Positions 21,545 through 33,100 of a stretch of DNA of 64,000 nucleotides are shown here, in pieces (position 1 is the stretch's first letter; each line of letters begins with the position of its first letter). Source of the stretch: Ilex aquifolium (lineage: Eukaryota; Streptophyta; Magnoliopsida; Aquifoliales; Aquifoliaceae); NCBI GenBank assembly GCA_951799425.1, contig OX637396.1:37812701-37876700 (forward strand), written 5' to 3'. Below the pieces are notes generated by a model. That model made no database searches and was not told the DNA's origin. It worked only from the letters and a program-made list of their open reading frames with translations. A program made the translations under genes and the position numbers.

Positions 21545-22761
21545 GGGTGCGTTTGGTAACGTTTTCGTTTTTATGTTTTTTTCTATAAAAAAAATAGAAC
21601 TAAGTTTTGTTTTTTTGGTGATAAAAATTAAAAATATAAAACATGTTTGATAGTCTTTTATATTTAAAAAAAAAAGTGAAAATAAAAATAAAAAATCTGT
21701 TTGGTATTGTACCAAAAATTCATCACCCAAACCCCACCACCCAACCCCCAGTAACCACCCAAAACCACCCACCGAAACCCACCCCCAACCCCCATTGACC
21801 ACCCAAAACCACCACCCAACCCCACTGACCACCCACCGAAACCCACCCCCAACCCCCATTGACCACCCAAAACCACCACCCAACCCCACTGACCACCCAC
21901 CGAAACCCACCTCCAACCCCCATTGACCACCCAAAACCACCACCCAACCCCACTGACCACCCACCAAAACCCACCCCCACCACCACCAAAACCCCACCAC
22001 TGTGGCAGAGTTACCACAACCACCGAAATCCACCACCACAACCATTGAAACCCAACCCCAATCCAACCACCAAAACACACCCCTTCCACCATCGAAACCC
22101 ACCCCCAATCCAACCCCCACAATCGAAACCCCCAACCCACCCCCAACCCCTACCATCGAAACCCACCCCCAACCCCCACCATCGAAACCCACAATCCACC
22201 ACCACCACAACCGCCGAAATCCAACCCCAACCAGCAAAACCCACTACCCATCCCTGAAACCCAACCCCACCACCACCCACAAAACCCAACCCTGAACTCC
22301 CCAACACAACCATCAGAGAAGGGCGAGAGAGAGAGAGAGAGACAGTGAGTCGAGAGAGACCAGAGACGAGATGGAGTAATCCTTCGCAGCGATTGGTGGT
22401 GGCGATGGCGTGGCTTCGGCTTCGTCGTTGTCGTTGGCATCGAGAGAGAGAGAGAGAGGGCAGAAGAGACGATAGAGAAGGGTGAAAGGGATAGCCTTTT
22501 ATACCCAAGCAAATAAAAAGAGGTTTTTTGTTGCTAAGAAGGATCGATGCCAAGACCTCATTAGATCATCGCGTGTGTTTTTTTTTTGGATGTTTTCAAA
22601 AGCATCCTTTTGGATGTTTCCACATTTTAGCCTTGTTTTTAAAACGGAGATGTTAAAAAAAAAACAAAAACATTCACCAAACGTATTTTTATTTTTTTTT
22701 TAGCCATAAAATGAAAACAAAAACGGAAAAAAACAAAAATCGCCTGTTACCAAACGGGCCC
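21545..22761. mobile_element. PIF/Harbinger-type element carrying a minisatellite
   Basis: Ends are GGGTGCGTTTGGTAAC and GTTACCAAACGGGCCC, a clear inverted pair, flanked by the 3-bp duplication TAA (21542-21544 and 22762-22764), as in PIF/Harbinger elements. The 1217-bp interior has a C-rich minisatellite, then GA-rich runs (22326-22345, 22442-22457) and a less repetitive segment (22360-22600) that could be acquired host sequence. It encodes no transposase. The open frames seen in it are products of the low-complexity C/A composition. Confidence 0.85.
21727..21975. repeat. 64-bp C-rich minisatellite
   Basis: The marker CGAAACCCAC recurs at 21773, 21837 and 21901, giving an exact 64-bp period and about 3.5 copies. 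Each unit reads CCCACCCCCAACCCCCATTG then ACCACCCAAAACCACC-like text. Irregular shorter versions with CATCGAAACCCACC continue to about 22200. The minus strand is strongly G-rich and could form quadruplexes. Confidence 0.9.
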
Positions 22762-22764
22762 TAA

Positions 22765-23092
22765 ATTTTTCATGACTTGACTTTAAAAGATGCTAAAATT
22801 CGAACTCGTACGAAAATTTGCTCTTAAAATTAAGTAAGAGTAGCAAAGCTCACATTAGAAACTATAAGGACAACTATTGACATGTTGAGAAACCACAGGG
22901 GTCGTTATGTATGTTACTAAACAGAAAAAGCACAGACGTAAAATTCCAACTGGTCCACTCCATTGTAACAGTCTCTCTGATTTTAAAATTCCAACCTTTC
23001 CCTTCTCTCTCTCTCTGTCTCTCCCACACACACAGTTAAATCGTCGGCGATTTTCCGTTCACCACCTCAACGACATCATTTTGATCATATAA
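22765..23092 (+). promoter_or_regulatory. Probable promoter and 5' UTR of the SCAI-like gene
   Basis: The 330 bp before the start codon at 23093 include a CT-rich tract (22998-23020) and a short CA run, typical of plant 5' leaders. A definite TATA box was not identified. Assigned from position. Confidence 0.4.
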
Positions 23093-24078
23093 ATGTCTCA
23101 GCAGCAGCAGCAGCAGCAGAGTAATATTCCGGTGAGCGAAGTGTATTGGTCTCTGGTCGCAAAGGCCGACAAGAAATTCTCCAAAATTAGGGATTTGCCC
23201 TACTACGAACGCAACAGGTCAATCCATTTCTCTCTCTATCTTCCGTTTGTTTCTAGAGAAAATTGCGTTTTCTAATTGTACTGAGAAAAGAAGAAGAATC
23301 TGAATCATGGATTTATTATTATATATTCGTCGCCATTGTTATTATGCATGAAAATTTTGTTGACAGTGTTATTGTAGTCATCCACATATATAGTAAGCTA
23401 AAAACGAACACAGTATTGTGAAAATAAATAAAATCAGAAAGAATTTTGCTGGTGAGAAAAAAAAGATGAAATCTAATAGAACAGGAGACAATATGAAGTA
23501 TTGACTAGGGCTGTTAGTCGAACGGGTCCGAGCCGAGCTTTAAAAGCTTGTTTCTTAATCGAGCTTAAAAAATTGTTCAAGCTTGGCTCGTTTAGAAAAC
23601 GAGCCGAGCCTGAACGAGCCAAAAACAAGTCAAACCTGAGCCAAGCCCGAGTATTTGCACATAAACGAGTCGAGCCTGTCGAGTTTGAGCCGAGCTTGTA
23701 GGGCTTGTTTTCTAAACGAGCCTAAAAATTTGTTCAAGTTCGGGCTCGTTTAGAAAACGAGCCGAGCCAAAACGAGCCGAGCCTGAACGAGCTGAACCCG
23801 AGCCGAACTCAAGCCAAGCTCGAGTAGCTCAGTTTGATTAACAGCCCTAGTATTGACACAGCATTGTTGTGCAATTTTGTTTTATACAACTTGAATTCGA
23901 TAAGAAAGGAACCCTCGCCCAAAGAGGAGTTAAAAAAGCAGTTTCGCTTCTAGTTGTATCGAGAGAAGTTTCTCAAGAGTGGTTTTCCATACTCTCCTAA
24001 AATCTAATCTGTTTGGTTGCCTATTAGATAGAGGAAACAGAAGAAAAAGAAAAAGCAAAGAAATCCCATCATGTTTAA

Positions 24079-24131
<53 letters not shown>

Positions 24132-27100
24132 CTGTATATTGGTCTAGTAATCTGTAATCAAGCATTCTGATTAGATCATTGTCCTCAACTGCATGGTCAT
24201 ATTAGTTATAATTGACTAATTAGTCCACATGAGTTTTAAAATGATACTGTCCTCCATTTTGTTGTAAACCCAACATGCGTAATAGCTTATTGAATTGTGG
24301 CCTCAACAGTGACGCCACCTCAGGACAAGGGGGTCATCCCTCTGCCTCCCCCTCCCTCTCCCCCTTGAGGGACGGGTTCCTTTAATCTTCATTTTGTTTT
24401 GTTTATAGATTATATGAGTCCCTCAAAGTATTGATTATTCCAATGTGGTCCCTCTGAACCATATGCCGCCCTTTGGTTTATTCTTGATTGATCTCTGTAG
24501 TTTTAAATTTCTGACTTCCTTCCTGTATGATCTTAATATCATGTATTTTTTGATAGGAAACAAAAGATTTATTAATTTGCAAGTAATACATTGTAAAGTA
24601 GCATAGGATGGATAAGATGTCCATCGTAAAGGATAAAAAAGGCAAAAGCAATACATAACGACTATGAGTCGCATAAAGCTTTCCATCTTTCCAAAAAAAA
24701 AGGTGTGAAATTCCTTCAAAGTCCTTAGTAATCGAAGCCCAAAAGAATGCCAAAAAGTAATTTTGATTCCGTAGGTCTTCTGCCAGCTCTCCTCACTCCT
24801 CAAATATTTAGATATTAATATTATGTTATCAAGAAGAGTGGAAGTGGAAATTTTACGTAGTTATTTCTTTTTACTTTGTGAAGTTTCATAAGAAACTGAT
24901 CTTCCATAAATTTTATACTATTTTCTTGATGGTCCTACACTTCATTGACAGTCAAACATGCACTTCTGTGACTAATAAATCACCTTTACCATTTGACGAA
25001 AAATCAACAAAATGAGGATTTTTTGTTAAACTTTGCTTTGTAGTTTGTGTAATTTGCCTCATTGGTCCAGTAATTACAATGACCCTAAACTATGTATATT
25101 GTGGATTTGCACCAGATATGGTACGTACTTTCACAAAGTTTTTAAAGTGTACACCCAATTGTGGAAGTTTCAACAAGAGAATCGACAGAAGCTGGTGGAA
25201 GCAGGGCTCAAGAGATGGGAGATTGGAGATATTGCGTCTCGTATCGGTCAGCTTTATTTCGGGCAGTATATGAGGACAAGTGAGGCAAGTTATCTCCAAG
25301 AGTCATATATATTCTATGAAGCCATCCTGACTAGGGAGTATTTCAAAGATGGTGTGTTTCAGGATCTGAATCTTGTCAACAAACAATTGAGGTTTCTTGC
25401 TCGGTTTTTGACGGTTTGTTTAGTGTTGGGCCGGCGAGAAATGGTCTATCAGTTGGTAAATCAGCTCAAAATGTTGGTTGATGAGTGCAAGAGGACTTTC
25501 CAGGTTATTTGCTTGAAAATGTTTTTCTGACATCTACATTGCAGTGCTTTTTTTTTCTCATAATCTGATTTTTTTTTGGAGCCACATTTGTACATCCTAG
25601 TATTTATACTTCACTGTTCTTCCTGTAATGGTTTAGATAAAATTATTATTCATCGTTGTGGAATATCAAAATGGAATCTTTTCGAGGTGGATGCCTCATG
25701 GAAGTGAAATTGCTTCATCATGTTCAATTTGACATTGAAAGCTAATCTTATCTAATCGTCAATATATGGCCATTAATAGAGGTGGGATTGTTATCCTAAA
25801 CTAGTTTGGATTTTTTCTAGCACAGTATGTTATTTGGCTTTGGAGTTTTGCAATGCCTCATTGCCGATAAGGAACTGGTGCAAAATCGTGACTTGTGGAG
25901 CACAATGGAAAATTGTACACATGGATGTGGTGAAGTGTCTTATTTTCCTCCTGGTTTTGGAGGGTGCACTCGGATGCGTGAAGAAAATTTAATTGCTATG
26001 TTTTGGATGGTCTGCACAAATTTTCGTGGAAATGAAATGATTATAAATTCAAGGCTTTTACTTTGAAATTATTAATAAAATGTCATTGTGAACTGTTTAA
26101 ACCAATGAAATGCCCTCGCAGCCTGAAAGAGTAATACTGTACTATTGAATATGTACATGAAGCCTGTTTTTTTTCTGATGCCCCATGCTGTTTGATAATT
26201 GAATTTGGTTTCTATTTGATGGCAGACTTTCAATCTCTCCTCACTATTAATTGAATGCCATGATTGCCCAGAGATATCATTTGACATGTGCTTCCCTTGT
26301 AGACAGTTTGCATAACCTTCAAATGATCTTCTATTCAGGAAACTGACTTTAAAGAATGGAAGCTGGTGGTTCAGGAAATAGCTAAATTTCTGAAAGCTGA
26401 CCCACCTTTTATGAATATCAGGCCTTTGAGATATAGTATCGTGTTGGATCTGCATCCAGATTCTATTGCCAACACAAAGAGAAAACTAAGATTAAGAGAT
26501 GCGATACTCTGCAGCTACCACCCTAATGAGGTTTGCACCCTTTAGTATATGAAATTTATAGTTTGTTCAGTTTAGGTGTTCACATAGAAAATCTAAATGG
26601 ATATTTTGGTGCTAAAATTTTTCGTTGGTTTGACTTATGATATAGTGGTCTTAATTAATTCATTGAATTCTGACCATTCCACTCTTTGTGGCTTTTTTCT
26701 TTTTCATTCTTGGACCAGATCAAGTTTTCGGAGCTTTCTCTTGACACTTTCAGAATGCTCCAGTGTCTGGAGTGGGAACCTAGTGGCTCCCTTTACCAGT
26801 TTAGTGGAGCTCATTCAAGTGGGAATGGCAACATTGCTCAGAATGGGGCCCCAGGGCCTAGTCGAGTTAATTACTCACAAGATATAACTGATCCAACTTT
26901 GCCACCTAACCCATGCAAAGCTGTCTTATATCATCCATCGATTACACATTTCATGGCAGTGAGTATCTACTAACAATGTGGTTTTTCAAGTTATGCACTT
27001 CTTTATATTGAAAGTTCGATGTTTGGGCTTTTGGGGTGATTTGGGAGGTCGCGCTTCTTTTTACATTGTTTGACATCTTTTACTGTGCCATTATTAGTAT

Positions 27101-30100
27101 GGTAGAAGCTTTGGTTCGACTTAGAATCATGACAATAGTGTATAAAATGACTTACTTTCTGAGTCTTTTGCAGAAGGATATGAGTACAATAAGTTTAGAG
27201 GTAAACATATTCTGCACAAATTCCCTTTGTTAACAGCAAGAGGTTTACATGTGCTTTCAATGGCAGGTTCTGGCTACAGTTTGTGAGGAGCTTCCTCCTG
27301 ATGGAGCTCTCCTAATATATCTATCTGCTTCAGGTAATGCATACTCCACTTGTCTTCCTGACTGGTTTTTACTTTTCATCAAGTCTGAGGCATTCAGATT
27401 CTTCATATGGCTCATGTTTATATTGTTCAACTTGCTTCAGGCAGCAATGTGCATGCTGTGCCATCTCTGTCCTGTGCTGGAACTTGTATATGCAATTCCG
27501 AAAACATGGCCAACATCTCATTCCACTCTCCACCTGAGAGCCCAAACTCTTCTTCTGAGCAAAGCAAAGGGGACTGCTTACATTACCATACTGGTGGCTT
27601 GCATATTGGTGCTCGTGGAAATGGAGGTATTCCAAAAAGAATAAAAACCAATACACAGCTTAAGAGCAACTAACTAAGTCATGCATCTAGGCAGTGTTCT
27701 CATCACTTACAGGCATCTCTCAATGTAATTGTTTGTTAATCAGTTTTTCTTTTTCTAGGCTGTTCTCCAATAATAAGGTGCATATCGACTTATGCAACTT
27801 GTTAGACAACGTCTCATATTAATTAAATAGCACTTCCCAAACTAGTATATTAGCATTCTTGGTCTCTCTACTCATTGCCTATTGATTTTGAGTTAGATGC
27901 TTTATGATAGGGAGGGTTTTGGTCAAGGCTCAATTTTATCGATCTGGGAAGTGATTCCCTTTTGTTCATGTATTCATGTACACAGTGCAACTGGGGTTTG
28001 CATGTGCAGGGAGTGTTAGTGTCTCCCACTTCAGTGAAAGGACACTTTCCAAACTAGTATATAAGTCTGTGGCCTATTTACTTGTTGCCAATTGGTTTGG
28101 GTTGAATATTCTAACAACTCTCGGGTCAAGTGAACCTTTGTTAGTGTTGATGGCATCATTTAACTCATCATACTTACATTGTTGAGACATAGATGATTTC
28201 CCAATTAGGTTATTCACCAAGAGCTTCCTGATAGTTCTTTGACATGCTGTGATTCCAATCCTCTTCTCTCTCTCTCTCCTTACAAATCCCCGTTTCTATT
28301 TATGTTCTACCAAACTTTGGCAGCATAGGCCCTTGCTTTTTGTCCTTCTCTTGGTTTTTCTTTCCTGCTGCTTCTGTCATTGAGCCTTTAGAAAATCAAT
28401 TTTCAGCCCTTCCTCTCCTGTTGTCTCTTTCCTTTTCCAGTCTTTTTCTCCTGTCTCTCTTTTCCTCTTTCAAGAGTAAGTTATAGTGGTTTGTTGATTA
28501 ATTTGCGTCTTCTCTACACTTAACCATTGCCACTTTAGTCTCTTTATTACAAATTATGTCCTCATATGCCTGATCAATATTTGAAATATAGATGCTGCTG
28601 CTGGTCATTTGTATTCATTGCTGCTGTTATTGTTTTGGCGTACATATGAAAATGTTGGGACAAAATGATTGTACTGGTCATATTATCCATATAACCAACT
28701 GTTTACTGCTCGATAGAAAGTGAAAATCACTAAATTTTTTGGATGGGGTATTTATCATACAATGAGGGTCATTTGATGTAGCAGATACATGTGAGAGTTG
28801 TAAGCTAAAATATAGGAGATCTCGTCCTTGACAACAGTTATCTCTTAAAACAATAAAGATGACAAAGCAATTGAAAACTCTTGGTGAACTGAAGGTTGTG
28901 GTTCCAAAGATGAAGAAGCAGAGTAAATAAGGGACCTTTAGTTTTCAGTCGATGATGCGTAATGAGCCTCTAGGTAAACAAATGAGACTGGTCCAGTTTT
29001 GCAATGAAGTCCTTGTGTTGGAATGGAGATGATTGAGTTCTCTAAGAAAGGGAGGTGAGAAATAGGGATGACTGTCTGTAGAATTTCTTTATAATGAAAA
29101 AGTAAGGGCACCATCAAGCTTCCAGACTAGTTGGAATGTAGACGACTGATTTGGTGGTTGACAGCATTCTTTTGATCATTCTCTTTCTCTTCAGGTTGAT
29201 CAGGCGATTCATTATCAGTCAAGGAAAATGTTGAAGAGACCAAAAGCGGAAGGGAATGGTAGTTAATATGTGTGCACTCATAACTTCAAATACTCCTCCA
29301 AGTTTCTTCTGTTGGGTGTTTTGACATGTAGTTCCATGTTATCTTTTATAGAATGCAAGCTTGACATCGAACGAATCACTTCTAAAGTTTGGCATGCAAA
29401 ACATGTTGTGAAATTCCAGTAGGTCATTGAGAAATCCAAATCCACAGTGAGGGCCCCAAAATGGGCATTGTTCAAATAATACTCTGAGTCTTGCAATCTT
29501 ATGGTGGATAGCAATCCATGAAGTCGATTACGAGAATAAAAATCCGCTCTTCATAATTTCTTGCAGGAACTAGGATGAAAAGGTGAACTGCACGGGTGCC
29601 TTCACATTACTTCTATTATCAAGGACACATAGAAAAGGTAGAGGACTTAAATTTGTAGGGAATACTTAACATCATGTAGCTCAACAGAAATTGTGTGCTG
29701 GTTGTTGTTGCAGGTTAACGGTTCTATAGGGGGTAAGATTGGGGAAGGTGGATGTGAATGATAAGTATCCAAATTTATGCAATAATTGTACACAAAATTC
29801 TGGGCATGCTGAAATAGTAGGGCTAATTTTTTTTTGGTTCTATTGCTACCTCAGTAGAGAAAGCAGTCTTGACAGATTGGTTGATTTTCTGTGATAAAAC
29901 TTCTGATTCATTTTGGTTATAGATATATGTTTTGATGAATAATAGCATATGAAGAACATAATTTTCATGGGTTTTCCCATTCTCAATTTCTCGTTAACAC
30001 TGCACTTCATGTTTGTTGATGCTTCTGACTCTTATGCTCTTCTTTTGTAGAATCACTAAAGAATGTGCCTAATCTTGTCAGTTATTATAGATTTGCTTCT

Positions 30101-33100
30101 ACCAGCATTGAAGTATATTTATCCTAAGATGATACATTCTTTTCAGGTTTGAATTGCATTTATCCTTGTGATCTAATTCCATTTACAAGAAGACCTCTTT
30201 TTCTGGTTGTTGACAGTGACAGAAGTAAAGCATTCAAGGCAAGTATCTTAACACAACTCTTTGTTTAACAACTCATGAGTTTCATATGCAGCAGTTTGAG
30301 ACATGGCCATGATAATATGAATGGTGAATTCGTGCCTATACAACGAGCTTTTTTTTGAATGTAGTATTATTTGAAACAATAAGATTTGTTGATGTACTTG
30401 TTGTATATAAGTCTAGGAATTTTTTGATTTATTAAGAATTTTTTTGGGGGGGGGGATGTTTGTTAGGCATAGCTAATGGGAGCACAAATGTTTCCTCTGT
30501 AAGAAGTTTAATTATAAACAAATCAATATAATAAAAAAGAAGGTTAGATATGAAAATTGTGTGGTTTTGGTTGCTTAACCAGCCCCCTCTCCCCACCAAA
30601 AATCCCCACCCCCAAAAAAGTGCAATTTGGTTAAGGAGTGGCTTGGACTTTATGAGAATTCAGTGATATTTAAATCGCCTAATACTTCAAAGGGGCAAGA
30701 GACGAAAAAGTGGGTCTGGTTTGAGGGGAGTTGACATTCGAATAACTTCTGTATATTTGTTCAGTTAAGTTCCAACAGCTTGTAGCACAAAATGTGAGAC
30801 ACAAAGCTTTATCATGACTCATGACCACCATATGAAAAGATTTTGTTAGAGGAGATCATTGCATTCATATTAAACAACTCAAAATTAAGAGAATTTAGTA
30901 CTTGGGGAGGGAAGGCTTTCCAAACCCTCCACCCCTAAATTAATTGCTATAATACAGAGTGTTAAATAACCATCTATTTCAAAAACTTAAACCGTTGGAG
31001 AGGATGTAACTTATGTATTTATACTTTAACACGCTCCTTAATGTGTCGACTAGATTTTGGGCATAACACGTGAATTTTTTATTTATTTTTAATAATTAGG
31101 GTAGCGACATGATTTGAACACATGACTTACCATGTTAAACAACCATCTACTCTAAAAGTTAAATTGTGGGAGATGGTAGAACTTAAGATTTTATATTTTA
31201 ACACAGAATACTAGCGTCGGCCCGTCCGGTTCACAGAATTTACTGCTTTATCAAATGTTTCTACATTTTCTACCCAATCGCTTACCATATGGGATAAGCA
31301 TTACAAATAAATTTATTTTTAAAAAACTAAATGAATGGTAGTTAAAATTAGTGGGGTGGAGGGGTGGTTAAATGGGAAATGTGATAGAATATGATTGGAT
31401 AAAATATTGTATTCTAATTAATGAAATCAAAATTATGAGAAAAAAAGGAAATGAGGATGGAAGACCTCTTAGGCCCTCTCTCCCCTAAATTAATCATAAG
31501 AAGCTATAGTGTGTATATTGGTTCAGCTTCTTATATTGCTTTGAAAGTGAAACAGTATGGTCAATGGTTGGGCCCTTGACAATGCCATATCATTATGCCT
31601 TTGGGTTTAAATTTGACAAATCAATGATCTTTGATCACTGACGACCATATCTAGTCTACAACATCCACAAAAATAATTTTGAACATTATATTTTAACCTG
31701 GGCTAACATTTCTTGGGACTCGAAATCGTTGTCCCTTTAGATGGAGGAACGGGTAAAAATGAATAACTAGGAAAGAAACTACAAGAACAAGGAAGTTTTT
31801 AAAAGGTCAAGTTCGGTCCTCTTGCTTTATCCTATTACAGAACTTCGAAACTCGATGTCTAGCTTTTCAAATGTGGTGTTAAACAACCATCTAATCCAAA
31901 ATGTTAAGTTGGTGGAGAGGGTGTAACTTAAGTATTTATATTTCAACACGTCTACTCACGTATAGGCTAGATTTTGGGCCTAGCACCTGAAAACTTTTTT
32001 AATAATTAGGGGGTGGCGAGATTCGAACAATAAGAGTTCTTGCTCTGATACCATATTAAACAATCATTTACTCTAAAAACTAGGCTGTTAGAGAGAGTGT
32101 AATTTAAGTATTTATACTTCAACACGTCCACTCACGTGTGGGCTAAATTTTGGGCATAGCACATAAAAATCTTTTTAATAATTAGGGTGGCGGCAAGATT
32201 CGAACACAGGACCTCCTGTACTGATACTATGTTAAACAATCATTTACTCCAAAAGTTTAAGCTGTTGGAGATGGTGCAATTTAAGTATTTATACTTTAAC
32301 AAGCCCTATCATGTGAAGGCTAGATTTTAGGCCTAGCATGTGAAAATCTTTTAATAAGTAGGGTAGCGGCAAGATTCGAACACAAGACTTCCTGCTCTGA
32401 TATCATGTTGAACAACCATCTACTCCAAAAATTTAAGTTGTTGGAGAGGGTGTGTAATTTAAGTATTTTTACTTCAACACATCCCCTCACGTGCAGACTA
32501 GATTTTGGACCTAACACGTGAAAACTTTTTTAATAATTAAGATGACAGTGAGATTCGAACACAGGACTTTCTACTCTGATACTATGTTAAACAACTATTT
32601 ACTCCAAAAGTTTAAGCTGCTAGAGTGGGTGTAACTTAAGTATTTATACTTCAACATGTGACAAGAACGATACAGAGCATGATATAAAGACTGGAAATTC
32701 CGGAATTTTTCATGGAATATGTTTAGGGCATCTTTGATTTTGTTTAGGATGAAATCAATGCCCTTTTTAATGTCTATGTTTGGATAATATGGTAGGAGTT
32801 TCATGTTTCTAGAGTGAGGGCATTTAGGTTATTTCCATAATTGTTTGTGGAGCCTATTGGGATCATATGTATGTCAGGTTATGCTATTTGATTATTTTGG
32901 TAGATACTATTAATGCTTCTTTAGTTTAGTCAATGTTTTTTTTTTTGTGGGCCAAGTACTTGCCATTTGATCTGACTCATAACACATGATGCTGCTAGTT
33001 TTATCAACATTCTTCTAAAACCTAAAAATAATTCACCATCGGATCTTTTTGCCTTCCCACTATCCAAGTGAAAACTCCTTTCTAGACAGGTATTTAATCA

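Noticed and set aside
21512..22553. Long glycine/tryptophan-rich frames on the minus strand and Pro/Thr-rich frames on the plus strand
   Set aside because: They are by-products of the C-rich minisatellite in a Harbinger-type element; all frames stay open only because the repeat lacks stops.
27249..27644. 131-codon frame MCFQWQVLATVCEELPPDG...
   Set aside because: It reads through SCAI exon 5 into the intron. Only 27267-27333 belongs to the gene, and the next exon uses another frame.
31877..32656. tRNA-like text (TGGTATCAGAGC...TTCGAATC) suggesting tRNA genes or a SINE array
   Set aside because: The text sits exactly at the LTR boundary as a primer binding site with an extended match to initiator tRNA-Met. 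There is no cloverleaf, and LTR-internal-LTR order explains the repeats better.
31877..32656. CRISPR-like regular repeats
   Set aside because: Plant nuclear DNA with introns; the spacers are themselves similar to each other, and units have LTR, primer site and purine tract features.
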